64,000 nt of DNA from Sandaracinaceae bacterium (GTDB lineage: Bacteria > Myxococcota_A > Polyangia > Polyangiales > Houyiibacteriaceae). A model generated the notes under the pieces. That model did not search any database and was not told the DNA's origin. It saw nothing but the letters and a program-made list of their open reading frames with translations. Both the position numbers and the translations under genes were made by a program. The stretch is taken from positions 124,001-188,000 of the forward strand of contig JACKEI010000005.1 of NCBI GenBank assembly GCA_020633075.1, read 5' to 3'. How positions within the stretch are numbered: position 1 is the stretch's first letter; each line of letters starts with the position of its first letter. Positions 15,383 through 24,224 of this stretch are shown piece after piece.

Positions 15383-17605
15383 TCAGCGCCCCCCGATGAG
15401 CTCGTAGAGCCCACCCAGGTTCAGACCGAAGAAGAAGCTGTAGACCTGGTCGTCCGGGTGCGGCCAGTTCGGGTGCACCAAGAAGCCCAGCGTGAACAGG
15501 TTCTGCGCGCGGCTGGGCACACCCCAGTCGAGCCCCACCATGAACGCCGGCCCGATGCGGCTGGCGTGACCGTCCGCAGCGATGCTGGCGATGAAGGGCA
15601 CCGAGAACTCGAGGTCGAAGCCGTAGTTGAACTGCATGTCGAAGTGCACCAGCGGCAGCACCAGGCCCACGGCCCACGGGTCCGGCTTGCTGAAGAACAC
15701 GCCCAGGCGCGGGTCGCCCAGCACCCCGAGGCGGCCGTGCCAGCGCTCGCTGCCCACGGCGTGCGCCACCACACGGCTCTGCCACACGCGCAGCGACGCG
15801 CGCGCCACGCAGCGGGAGCGCCCGGCCTCGCGCAGCAGCAGGTGCGCGTAGACCTTCTGGTCCACCCGCAGCTCGGCGGCGGACTCCACCAGCGCGCTGG
15901 CGTTCACCTGCCCCTCCTCGTCCACGGGGCAGCGCCCGCCGTTGGTCACGGCCACGGCCCAGGCCGACTCGCCGGCGCGCCCGTAGTCCCCCGTCTCGGC
16001 GCCCACCAGCGGCGCCTGGTCGGACAGCACCGTCTGCCGGCCACTGCGCGGGTCGTTCCACGAGCTGGCGATGCCCTCGGGTGAGGCCACGCGGAAGCGC
16101 AGCTCATCCTGATCGTGCCGGAAGGCGAAGGTGGCCGGGTCGTCGCGGCGCACCCCCTGCCAAGCGGGCACAGCCTCGCCGGTCTCTCCGTCCGCGTCAC
16201 GGGTCAGGCCCACGGGGGCCCAGTCTTGCGCGGGGTCGATCACGGCCAGGCGCCCGGCGGACAGCCCGGTGGAGCCGCGACAGCCCCCGCTCGACGCGAG
16301 GCGCAGCTCGTAGAAGCCCCGCTGCAGCGTGACGGGCGCCGCGCCTGCGGACTGTTCGCCGTGGCACAGCACCGTCTCGGCCGGCAGCTCCGTGACGATG
16401 GCGCCCGCCAGCGTCAGCAGGGTCGCGCCGTCGCCTGTGGTCATGCAGTGCGGGCTGCGCTCGAGCTCGCTCACGCCGTCCGGGCGCACGCTCACGCGCG
16501 GCTCGTCCACGCAGAAGCGCACCGCCGGCGTGGCGCGCGCGATCTGCGCGAGCGGCGCCAGGGATCCGAGCCCCTTGCTGTGCACCGTGGCGCGGTGCAC
16601 GCCGTGGGACGAGACCATGCACACGCTCACGTCCTCCAGGAGCGCGGTCCACTCGGTGGCGGCCGGGACCAGGCTCGCGCCCGTGGGGCCGTAGCGCTCG
16701 GTCATGAAGCGCGCCATGGGCGCCCCGTCCAGCTCGATGCGGTCGGCCAGCGCCGTCGCGCCGATGCGCTGGCCTACCTCACAGGCGTGCTCTCCCCGGC
16801 CGCGCACGAAGCGCAGCGAGTTGGCGGCGACGGCCAGCTGCAGCTCCGCCCAGAGGTCGTCCTCGGCGTCCGCGCCGCGCCGCAGCGACAGGCCACGCTC
16901 GCTGCGCGAGAAGTCCGGCACCAGCAGCTCGCGCTGCGCGCTCTCGGTCGCGAAGTAGTCCAGCAGCGCCGTGGGGCGGCCCGAGCTGACGGAGCCGAGG
17001 GGATACGCCGTGGTGCCCTCCACGCGCGCCAGCACGCTCCACGGGCCCTGGCACTCGGGCAGCGTGACGGTCGCCTGGCTGCGGCTCATGGCCTCGCGTC
17101 CACCTCCGGCGCTGCACACGAACTCGAGCTCCATCTGGGGCGCGCCGCACTCACTGGACGCGCGCCGCACGGACAGTCGCCGCGCGTTGGGGTCGGGCAG
17201 GACCGCGAAGGCCCCCTGCGCCTCCAGCACGAAGTCCGTGCAGTGCGCCAGGATGAGCGACGACGCGGGCGACGCGGTGGCCGTGGGCTCCGTGGTGCGG
17301 GGCCGGCCGTACAGCACCGGCAGCTGCGGGGAGCGCCAGCCCAGCTGCCCGAGGGCGGCCAAGAAGGTGGTGCGGCCCCCGCTCAGGCTGCGGTAGCCGC
17401 GGCTGCGCTCCAGGCTGTACTCACACGCGTCGCGCGGCGCGAAGCTGGTGCCCAGGAACGCGGCGGCGCTGCCGCTCGGGGCTGACCCGAAGCAGTCCGG
17501 GAGGTTGCTCTCCTGAGCACGCGCGGACGGCGCGGCGCCCGTCACCAGGGCGAGCGCCAGCAGCCCGCCGAGCACGGAGGACACGCCGCGCGCGTTGGGG
17601 CGCAT
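15383..17605 (-). CDS. Large secreted protein with barrel-like C-terminus, 740 aa
   Basis: The ATG at 17605 is chosen over the longer frame because it starts a clean signal peptide (VLGGLLALALVTGAAPSARA, cleavage after A-R-A) and TACTCT lies 8 nt upstream. The mature protein is beta-rich with scattered Cys. The last about 130 residues (from WHGRLGVLGDPRLGVFFSK to FGLNLGGLYELIGGR) show alternating aromatic/hydrophobic strands (FNYGFDLEFSVPFIASIAA, QNLFTLGFLVHPNWP) like an outer-membrane barrel or surface beta domain. I cannot assign a family. First gene of a three-gene unit with the OmpA-like lipoprotein and the 148-aa exported protein. Confidence 0.75.
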   Translation of the reverse strand: MRPNARGVSSVLGGLLALALVTGAAPSARAQESNLPDCFGSAPSGSAAAFLGTSFAPRDACEYSLERSRGYRSLSGGRTTFLAALGQLGWRSPQLPVLYGRPRTTEPTATASPASSLILAHCTDFVLEAQGAFAVLPDPNARRLSVRRASSECGAPQMELEFVCSAGGGREAMSRSQATVTLPECQGPWSVLARVEGTTAYPLGSVSSGRPTALLDYFATESAQRELLVPDFSRSERGLSLRRGADAEDDLWAELQLAVAANSLRFVRGRGEHACEVGQRIGATALADRIELDGAPMARFMTERYGPTGASLVPAATEWTALLEDVSVCMVSSHGVHRATVHSKGLGSLAPLAQIARATPAVRFCVDEPRVSVRPDGVSELERSPHCMTTGDGATLLTLAGAIVTELPAETVLCHGEQSAGAAPVTLQRGFYELRLASSGGCRGSTGLSAGRLAVIDPAQDWAPVGLTRDADGETGEAVPAWQGVRRDDPATFAFRHDQDELRFRVASPEGIASSWNDPRSGRQTVLSDQAPLVGAETGDYGRAGESAWAVAVTNGGRCPVDEEGQVNASALVESAAELRVDQKVYAHLLLREAGRSRCVARASLRVWQSRVVAHAVGSERWHGRLGVLGDPRLGVFFSKPDPWAVGLVLPLVHFDMQFNYGFDLEFSVPFIASIAADGHASRIGPAFMVGLDWGVPSRAQNLFTLGFLVHPNWPHPDDQVYSFFFGLNLGGLYELIGGR

Positions 17606-17613
17606 GAAGGGAG

Positions 17614-17619
17614 AGAGTA
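17614..17619 (-). promoter_or_regulatory. -10-like TACTCT before the 17605 gene
   Basis: TACTCT, 8-nt spacer (CTCCCTTC), ATG 17605. Confidence 0.45.
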
Positions 17620-17752
17620 GGGACAAGAGCTGGGGCACAGAGACACTCCTCGCGTCGGTCGGATTCCGGTCACGCACCGAACGGGCCAGAGCCCCCGGTG
17701 CTTCCCGGCGAATACTCGCACCCCCGCGCCCGAATGGCACGCCCCGTGGCCG

Positions 17753-20023
17753 TCAGGGGACCAGCGCCCGCAGCGCTGCGCCCCGCATCTCCGCCCGCTC
17801 CCACATCCGGACGTAGGCCTCGGCCGAGCGGAAGAGGGGCTCCAGCTCCTCGTCGGTCACGCCGTCGTGGCGCGCATCCTCGATCAGCTCGGGCACGAGC
17901 CCCACGTGGATCATGCCTTCGTTGTTGAAGTCCACCGCGCGGTTGCCCAGCTGGGGCGGCTCGAAGGTGACGTCCCCGGCGTACGAGGTGAAGGGATAGG
18001 TGACCGGGTTGGTCTGTCCATCGCCGCAGCCGTTGGGGCCGAAGCGCGGCCCGCGCGCGCCAGCAAAGCCGTTCAGGTCGAAGCCGAAGCCCTCGGCCGC
18101 GTAGCCACCACGGTCGCGGATGAGCTGCACGCGGTCGCGCAGCTGGTCGCCCATGGCGCCCACGCGGTCCATGGCTTGGCAGCGGCCCAACCCGATCGTG
18201 GAGATGCCCCCGATGTCGTAGATGCGACCGTTGTTGATGTTGCCGTGGGTGCCGGCCGCCGGATAGTCGGCCGCCTCGAGTATCTCGTAAGCGCGCACGT
18301 AGGAAGCGCGGGGCAGGTGGTCCACCTCGATGATCATGCCGCGCAGCATCATCTCGTCCAGCAAGAGCTCGCCCATGGGCTGTAGGCCCGCGTTCTGGCA
18401 GTACTGGCCCTCCAGGGGCGGCTGCTGGATCTGGTCGAGGAAGGGCAAGACGGTGCCGGCCGGTGCCGACGCAAAGCGAGACACGTCGATGGGGGGCGCG
18501 GAGAAGTAGTCGTCGCGGGGCATGTTGAAGCCGCCGAACTGCACGTTTCCGCGGTCGAACACGCTGGGCGAGCTCAGGTCACACGTCAGCGTGAAGTTGG
18601 AGTAGTGCCCGCCGTTGATGATGTTGCCCAGCTCGATGAAGCCGCGGCTGCCATCGCCGGCGGAGAAGCCGTTGTCGTACTTGTGGACGGGGAAGAGCGC
18701 GCGCACCCCGCGGTCGTGATAGTGCGCCAGCTGCGCACGCACGAAGTCCGCGTCGCAGGCTGGGAAGCCCTCGCGTGGAGCGACGAAGCAGTCGAACAGG
18801 TTCGAGATCTCGATGCCCAAGATGACGGCCAGCTTGCCGCCCTCGATGACCTCGCGCGCCTCGGCCGGGCTCGTGACGATGCGGAACCACCCGCGCCCCG
18901 GCCCCCCGGACTGCGCGTCGATGTAGCGCTCCATGGCGTACGCCTCGTCGATCTCGCGCTCGGCGCCGACCATGTCGTTGCAGGAGTAGCGCACCGACTG
19001 AGCGCGCGTGCCCACCACCAGGTCGCACAACACCTGGTTGCCCGTGGCGTGCTGCACCACCAAGCGCAGGCCGCTCAGGTACGCGCGCTCGAGCCACTTG
19101 TAGTACTGAGCCTGGTGCGTGGAGCTGCGGACCGCGTTCGGCCAGTCCACGAAGTCCGGGTAGCCGGCGGTGTCGTGGGTGGCCTCTGGCGTCCGCCCCA
19201 GCACCAGAGCCGTCCCGAGCGCGGCCACGTCGAGCACGACGTCGCCGTCGAAGAAGTAGCCCACCAAGTCGCGGCGCCCATCGAGACCGTGGAAGCGTTC
19301 GCAGTCCGGCAGGGCCGCTTCCACGCCCAGGCGGTGGAAGGGGGAGCCGTGGAAGATGCCGCCGCCTCCGAAGCCGAAGTTGGTGAGCAGGTGCGAGTGC
19401 GCGTCGACGAAGCCGTACAGGTCGCCGTCGTCGAAGGTGGTGCGCGCGACCGTGCCCGTGGCGTCCACGGTCAGCTCGGGGAAGGTGGCGCAGCCCTCCG
19501 CCGGGTAGAGCGTGACGACGCCGGCCGCGGCGGGGTCGTCGGTGGTGCCGAGCGGGCTGAGGTAGCGCTGCGTGCGTCGGCTGCGAAGGGCCAAGCGCGC
19601 AGCGTCGTGCTCGGACACGCTGAGCTCCCACTCGGCCGGGGACACGAAGGTGTCGTCCAGCAGCTGCACGTCGTTCTCGAGCGTCACGGCCGTGCTCAGC
19701 TCGTCGACCTCGGACACCAGATACTGCCGGTCCTGATCATAGATGAGGTAGCTGCCGAGGTCGGAGGCCTTCAGCCGCAGGCGCAGGGCCTCATCGGGGG
19801 TGCGTCCAGAGAACTCGTAGCCCAGCCCGTCCTGCGAGCGCACCAGGTAGTGCGCACGGCGCTGCCCGGGGAGCGCGGCGTCCATCACGTAGCAACCCTC
19901 GTTGAAGGCGTAGATGCTCTCGTAGGCGGGGGCGTCGGGGCGGCGCCCGGACGAGTCGTCACCGCAGCCGGCAGCGAAAACACAGGGCAAGACCGCCCAT
20001 GTGAGGGTCGGGAATAAGCGCAT
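17753..20023 (-). CDS. Peptidase M19/amidohydrolase-like exported protein, 756 aa
   Basis: ATG 20023 starts a lipoprotein-like leader (VLPCVFAAGC, Cys20). Residues 25-190 form an extra N-terminal beta domain. The hydrolase part begins near residue 205 with LYGFVDAHSHLLTNFGFGG (metal-binding H-x-H), and continues with LRLVVQHATGN, VILGIEISNLFDC, ALFPVHKYDNGF, MIIEVDHLPRASYV and YPAAGTHGNINNG, and a C-terminal GLVPELIEDARHDGVTDEELEPLFRSAEAYVRMW, which resembles the closing helices of renal-dipeptidase-type (M19) enzymes. A TIM-barrel metal hydrolase outside the cytoplasm is likely; the substrate is unknown. It is about twice the length of plain M19 enzymes. Confidence 0.75.
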   Translation of the reverse strand: MRLFPTLTWAVLPCVFAAGCGDDSSGRRPDAPAYESIYAFNEGCYVMDAALPGQRRAHYLVRSQDGLGYEFSGRTPDEALRLRLKASDLGSYLIYDQDRQYLVSEVDELSTAVTLENDVQLLDDTFVSPAEWELSVSEHDAARLALRSRRTQRYLSPLGTTDDPAAAGVVTLYPAEGCATFPELTVDATGTVARTTFDDGDLYGFVDAHSHLLTNFGFGGGGIFHGSPFHRLGVEAALPDCERFHGLDGRRDLVGYFFDGDVVLDVAALGTALVLGRTPEATHDTAGYPDFVDWPNAVRSSTHQAQYYKWLERAYLSGLRLVVQHATGNQVLCDLVVGTRAQSVRYSCNDMVGAEREIDEAYAMERYIDAQSGGPGRGWFRIVTSPAEAREVIEGGKLAVILGIEISNLFDCFVAPREGFPACDADFVRAQLAHYHDRGVRALFPVHKYDNGFSAGDGSRGFIELGNIINGGHYSNFTLTCDLSSPSVFDRGNVQFGGFNMPRDDYFSAPPIDVSRFASAPAGTVLPFLDQIQQPPLEGQYCQNAGLQPMGELLLDEMMLRGMIIEVDHLPRASYVRAYEILEAADYPAAGTHGNINNGRIYDIGGISTIGLGRCQAMDRVGAMGDQLRDRVQLIRDRGGYAAEGFGFDLNGFAGARGPRFGPNGCGDGQTNPVTYPFTSYAGDVTFEPPQLGNRAVDFNNEGMIHVGLVPELIEDARHDGVTDEELEPLFRSAEAYVRMWERAEMRGAALRALVP

Positions 20024-20182
20024 CGGCGCATTGTGACGGCGCACCTCCGACGCGCCAGGTATTTCCGAGCAAGATTCAACTCTTGCGGGCGTATAACCAG
20101 CTGCCGCGGGCCCGCTGAGGGGACCTCGGCGACGCTGTCGATTGCGCATGCTGCGTGCTGCGCCAGAGGGAAGGGAACCCCG

Positions 20183-21538
20183 ATGAACACCAACGTCCGC
20201 TGGATTTCGAGCTCCGAGAGACTTCGCAGGGGGTTCGCGCTGTGTGCGCTGGCCGCGCTCGTCGGTTGTGGAGGGGAGGACGGTGGCACGTCGGCGTCGG
20301 CCGTCAGTGCGCAGCCCTCCGCCAGCCCACAGCCGCAGGCCGGCCCCACCCCGCCCGCCGCCACCGCGCCTGCCGCCACCGCGTCCGCCGCAACCGCGCC
20401 CGCCGCCGCCGCGCCCGCCGCTGCGGCCAGCACTTCGTGTCGTCTGGACCCGCCGGGCGGTGTGGTGGTCGTCGCAGATCGCCGGGCGCCGCGCGTGCTG
20501 GTGGGGGACACCCACGCGGTCATCCTCCACGAGGCGCGGCGCTCGCCCGCTCCCTGTCACGGCTCGCCCGACGCGACGATCATCCCGGTCCCCGTGACGG
20601 CCGAGTTCAGCCCGGTGCCGACCCCTCTGCCCTGTGCCGTGCCGGAGGAGGACGCCAGCGGGCGCATGATGCAGAACGGGCGCTTGGAGCGCGTCGCGGG
20701 TGTGCCGGTGTTCCTGGGGTGTGGGTGCGACCCGCTGGACCCCGTCGTCGGCTGCTCGTGTGCCGCGCGCGTCCCACCCGGGGCCTTTGGCGGGCGCTAC
20801 TTCAGTATGGGCAGCAGCCACACCTCCACCGGTGGGCTGGGCGTGGACCTCGCTGTGGACGGCGAGTGGGCCTATCTCGTCGCAGACATGGATGACACCG
20901 GCAACGGCCGCCGGGGCATCTTCGGACAGCGCATCCACCTCACCGAGCCAGCGAACGACCGCGCCCACTGGCGCCTCGTGGCCCCCGAGCCTTCCTCGGC
21001 CACGCGGCACGGGCTGCGCATCGAGATCGTGGAGAACCTGCCGGACCGCACGGTGATCCTGTACGGGTCCGAGGGCGCGCCCCGCGCCACGCGTGTGGTG
21101 ATGGGGCCGGACGGCGTGCGCCAGGGCGGCGGCGAGAGCGTCGACTGGCCGGCTGCGCCAGCACCTGCGGTGTCCGTGATGAGCGCCCGAGACGGTCGTC
21201 GCGCGCCGCCCTACGTACGCTTGGTGGTCGACGGGCAGGCCCGGCCGATCGCCGGAGTGGACGACACGGTGGGCGCGTTCAGCCCCGCGCTGATCGAGAT
21301 CGCGGGCGTGCAGCTGCTCTTCTGGTCCGAGGGCATGGGCGAGACGACGCGCGTGTACGGCGCGCCCCTAGACGTGGCCAACGCGACGATCGGGCCACGC
21401 TTCACCGTCACGCATGGCGACGTGGAGTCGGGCGACGTAGCCGCAGACGTGTTCGCCGGGCGGGCCGTCGTGACGTGGTCGCAGCGCGAGGGCGCAGGGA
21501 ACGCCGTGCGCGCAGCGAACGTAGTCTGCGGTTCATAG
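20183..21538 (+). CDS. Lipoprotein with Ala/Pro/Thr linker, 451 aa
   Basis: ATG 20183 has an AAGGGAA site about 10 nt upstream and begins a leader ending LVGC (Cys29). Residues about 45-85 are a low-complexity Ala/Pro/Thr linker made from loosely repeated 15-bp units. The remainder is beta-rich with regularly spaced strands (GVGLDLAVDGEWAYLV-like, VVMGPDGVRQGG, PYVRLVVDGQARPIAGVDD, GGRAVVTWSQREGAGNAVRAANVV-like) in the manner of a beta-propeller. Similar in plan to the lipoprotein at 33355. Divergent from the M19-like gene; the next lipoprotein gene begins 47 bp downstream. Confidence 0.75.
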   Translation: MNTNVRWISSSERLRRGFALCALAALVGCGGEDGGTSASAVSAQPSASPQPQAGPTPPAATAPAATASAATAPAAAAPAAAASTSCRLDPPGGVVVVADRRAPRVLVGDTHAVILHEARRSPAPCHGSPDATIIPVPVTAEFSPVPTPLPCAVPEEDASGRMMQNGRLERVAGVPVFLGCGCDPLDPVVGCSCAARVPPGAFGGRYFSMGSSHTSTGGLGVDLAVDGEWAYLVADMDDTGNGRRGIFGQRIHLTEPANDRAHWRLVAPEPSSATRHGLRIEIVENLPDRTVILYGSEGAPRATRVVMGPDGVRQGGGESVDWPAAPAPAVSVMSARDGRRAPPYVRLVVDGQARPIAGVDDTVGAFSPALIEIAGVQLLFWSEGMGETTRVYGAPLDVANATIGPRFTVTHGDVESGDVAADVFAGRAVVTWSQREGAGNAVRAANVVCGS

Positions 21539-21584
21539 TGGACACCCCTTGAGGGCTCGCGGCCACTGGAGGATAGTGCGCACC

Positions 21585-22787
21585 ATGAAGACGAAGATGC
21601 AGACTCGGTTGGGTGTCCCCGGCGCTTGGCTCTTGCTGGCGTCGTTGGTGGGTTGTTCGGGGGGCGAGGACGCCGGCAGCGCCACGCCGCCTGCGGACCC
21701 CGGCGCAAGCACGGGTAGCGCCGGCAGCGCCGCCACGCCCGACGAGCCCACCCCGGCCCCCGAGGTCGAGCCCGAGCCGACTCCCACGGTGACCGAGCTG
21801 ACGGCGCAGGTGGCGCCCGCAGACCACGGCACCTGGGTGGATCTGCTGCACACGGTGCGCACCACGGTGGCGGCGACCGCCTTCCGCGACGAGGCGACGC
21901 AGCTGCCACACATGTACGACGGCGACCTGCTCACCGCGTGGAACTCCGCCACGCTGCCCGCTGGCGACGACGCCCCCCGCAGCGTCTACGTGCGGCTGCC
22001 GGAGGGGGTGCGCGTGCACGCCATCGACATCACGGCGGGCTTCACCAAGGTGCGGCCGCAGGGCGACCTCTTCACGCAGAACCTGCGCATCCGGCGGCTG
22101 CGCGTGCGCCACCCCGGCGGCGAGGTGCTGGTCACGCTCAACCCGGAGGAGCGGGCGCTGCAGCGCATCCCCGTGGAGGGGGCCGGCGGCGACTGGCAGA
22201 TCGAGCTGCTGGAGTGGGTGCCGGGCAGCAACGCCAACTGGCGTGAGCTGGTGATCTCGGAGCTGGTGGTGTGGGGTGAGGCCGACGCGAGCGTCCCGCG
22301 CAGCACCCTCCCGCAGGCGGTCGTCGGGACGCTACCGGCAGCGGCCATCGCGGCCGAGGTGGCCGCTGGAGACCCCGTCGCGGACGGTGCGGGCGGTGAA
22401 GACGGTGCGGGCGGCGCTGCGCCGGCCGGCCCCGTGCTCGCGCAGCGCGACGGCTTGCGCGCCACGCGCATGGAGCTCGCCTCCGCCATGGACGGCCGCA
22501 CGCCCGTGGACCCGCGCACCACGTACTCCAAGACCGAGGACGACCAGATCTTCTGCTACTTCGAGCTGGCCAACCCGGAGCGCGTGGCGACGATGGTGAC
22601 GCTCGCCTGGGAAGACGCCAACGGACAGGGCCGCGGCGCCCCCACCGAGATCCAGGTCCCGGGCAACGCGCGCTTCGTGAACTTCCGTTACACCTCGGTC
22701 AGCTGGCGCCGCCCCGGCACCTACAGCTGCGTCGTGCGCCACGAGGACAGCGAGCTCGGGCGCGCCGAGTTCACGGTCACGCCCTGA
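21585..22787 (+). CDS. Lipoprotein with discoidin-like and DUF2914-like domains
   Basis: 400 aa from the ATG at 21585, leader ending LVGC (Cys24). After an Asp/Ala/Pro linker, residues about 85-225 contain YDGDLLTAWNSATLP and HAIDITAGFTKVRPQGDLF, the pattern of an F5/8-type carbohydrate-binding (NAD glycohydrolase-associated) domain. Residues about 285-400 end with DQIFCYFELANPERVATMVTLAWE, WRRPGTYSCVVRHEDSELG and RAEFTV, matching the DUF2914 plan (strand, W-x-x-x-G, GxW/TW-V-V, final strand). The combination suggests a surface-binding protein. GGAGGA stands 13 nt before the start. Follows the 451-aa lipoprotein, probably co-transcribed. Confidence 0.75.
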   Translation: MKTKMQTRLGVPGAWLLLASLVGCSGGEDAGSATPPADPGASTGSAGSAATPDEPTPAPEVEPEPTPTVTELTAQVAPADHGTWVDLLHTVRTTVAATAFRDEATQLPHMYDGDLLTAWNSATLPAGDDAPRSVYVRLPEGVRVHAIDITAGFTKVRPQGDLFTQNLRIRRLRVRHPGGEVLVTLNPEERALQRIPVEGAGGDWQIELLEWVPGSNANWRELVISELVVWGEADASVPRSTLPQAVVGTLPAAAIAAEVAAGDPVADGAGGEDGAGGAAPAGPVLAQRDGLRATRMELASAMDGRTPVDPRTTYSKTEDDQIFCYFELANPERVATMVTLAWEDANGQGRGAPTEIQVPGNARFVNFRYTSVSWRRPGTYSCVVRHEDSELGRAEFTVTP

Positions 22788-22797
22788 TCCCCGGAAC

Positions 22798-22841
22798 GGT
22801 GCTCGGGCAGGTGCGCGTCGTGCTTCTGCGCCCCGAGCACC
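22798..22841. terminator. 10-bp-stem hairpin between convergent genes
   Basis: GGTGCTCGGG and CCCGAGCACC face each other across a 24-nt loop that can itself fold through GCAG/CTGC. It lies between the stops at 22787 (+) and 22869 (-), the right place for a two-way terminator; no T run is present. Confidence 0.5.
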
Positions 22842-22868
22842 TGGGCAACGTGCGCGCGGTCCCGCGCG

Positions 22869-24224
22869 TCAGACCCCGAGAGGCAGCGCGAGCTCGAGGC
22901 AGGCGCCCTTGGTCGACGGCACGACGCGCGCGCGACCGCCGTGACGCTCCGCGATCTCGCGCACCAGCGCCAGACCCAGCCCGGCACCGGGTCCGGCGCG
23001 CCGCTCCCGGTGAAAGGGCACGAACACGCTCTCTTCCGCGCCGTCCGGGATGCCCGCGCCCTCGTCTCGGACGTGCACCAGGGCCTCGCCGCCCTTGACG
23101 CTCAGCGCGACCTCGACGCGGGTCTCGGCGGGGGCGTGCTGGAGCGCGTTGCGCAGCAGGTTGTCCACCGCCCGGCCCAGCAGCTCCGGCTCCACCGGCG
23201 CGTGCACGGGGTCTGGCGCGCGCAGCACGAGCGTCACGTCCGCCAGCGTGGCGACGTCCGAGAAGCGCCGGATCGAGTCGCGCAGGATCTCGCGCACGTC
23301 CGCGACGCGGGCCTCACGCGGGGCCGCGCGGGCGGAGCCGAGCCCCAGCAGCTCCTGCGCCATGGTCTCGAGGCGAGTCACCTCCGCCCCGACCTCTTCC
23401 AGCGCCTCGCGCAGCTCGGCGTCGGCCCGGGGACGGCGCAAGGTCACGTCCACGGTGGCGCGCAGCGTGGCGAGCGGCGTGCGCAGCTCGTGGGCCGCGC
23501 CGGCCAGGAGGCGCTCGCGCGCGCTGCGGTCCTCCCGCATGCGGACGGTGGCCCGGCTGACCGCCTCACGCAGGTCGCCCACCACGTCGGGCAGGTTATC
23601 CGGCGGGGGCTCGCGGTCCAAGCTCCCCTCGCCCAGCGCCTGGACGTGCTTGGTGATGCCCTCGAGGCGCTGCGCCAGCCAGCGCGCGTGGCGCCGCTGC
23701 GCGACGAAGAGGGCCAACGCCACCGCCAACAGACCGAGCGCGCTCCAGCGCCAGTACGTGGCGACCGCGCGCTGTGTGGGCTCGAGGCTGGTGGAGAGCC
23801 AGAGCGCGTGGGGACGGCCGTCGGGGCTGGGCACCCGCAGGGCCAAGATGCGCGTCCCGTCGCTGGTGCGGAAGACAGGCTCTGCGCCCCGCGGCGGGAG
23901 CAGGCGCTCCGGCATGAGCGGCGTGACGCGCGTGGCCAGGAGGCGCGCTCCGTCGGGGCCGTAGATGGCGGCCGCGGCGGAGTCCAGCGACCCCGTGGTC
24001 AGCAGCGCGGCACGCACCGGCGAGTCACCCGCGTGCAGGTGCGGCAGCCCTCCTGGGCGGTCGAAGAGGCTCACGGACTCGGCCGCCGCCTGAGCGCTGA
24101 GCGACTGGTCGAGCGCCGCCAACAGCGAGCGCTCGAAGACCAGCCCTACCCCGACCCCGGCCACCGCCATGAGGGAGAGGGGCAGCGCGACGCCGTAGAC
24201 CAGGAGTCGGCGGTCGAGCCTCAT
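22869..24224 (-). CDS. Sensor histidine kinase of the RND operon, 451 aa
   Basis: Two membrane helices (LLVYGVALPLSLMAVAGVGVG near residue 10 and WSALGLLAVALALFVA near 165) enclose a periplasmic sensor of about 130 residues. A HAMP-like linker follows, then the phosphoacceptor AAHELRTPLATLR (His245), DNLLRNALQHAP (N box), VRDEGAGIPDG (G1) and GAGLGLALVREIAERHGG (G2). It phosphorylates the response regulator encoded just upstream, whose stop overlaps this ATG by 4 nt. Organised as in CusS/CzcS-type metal sensing kinases; the sensed metal is not readable, although the sensor domain contains a His-x-His (HLHAGD). Confidence 0.95.
   Translation of the reverse strand: MRLDRRLLVYGVALPLSLMAVAGVGVGLVFERSLLAALDQSLSAQAAAESVSLFDRPGGLPHLHAGDSPVRAALLTTGSLDSAAAAIYGPDGARLLATRVTPLMPERLLPPRGAEPVFRTSDGTRILALRVPSPDGRPHALWLSTSLEPTQRAVATYWRWSALGLLAVALALFVAQRRHARWLAQRLEGITKHVQALGEGSLDREPPPDNLPDVVGDLREAVSRATVRMREDRSARERLLAGAAHELRTPLATLRATVDVTLRRPRADAELREALEEVGAEVTRLETMAQELLGLGSARAAPREARVADVREILRDSIRRFSDVATLADVTLVLRAPDPVHAPVEPELLGRAVDNLLRNALQHAPAETRVEVALSVKGGEALVHVRDEGAGIPDGAEESVFVPFHRERRAGPGAGLGLALVREIAERHGGRARVVPSTKGACLELALPLGV

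Noticed and set aside
20024..21010. Upstream extension of the M19-like frame to over 1000 residues
   Set aside because: The added part lies antisense to the lipoprotein gene at 20183 and would bury the lipoprotein leader that begins at 20023.
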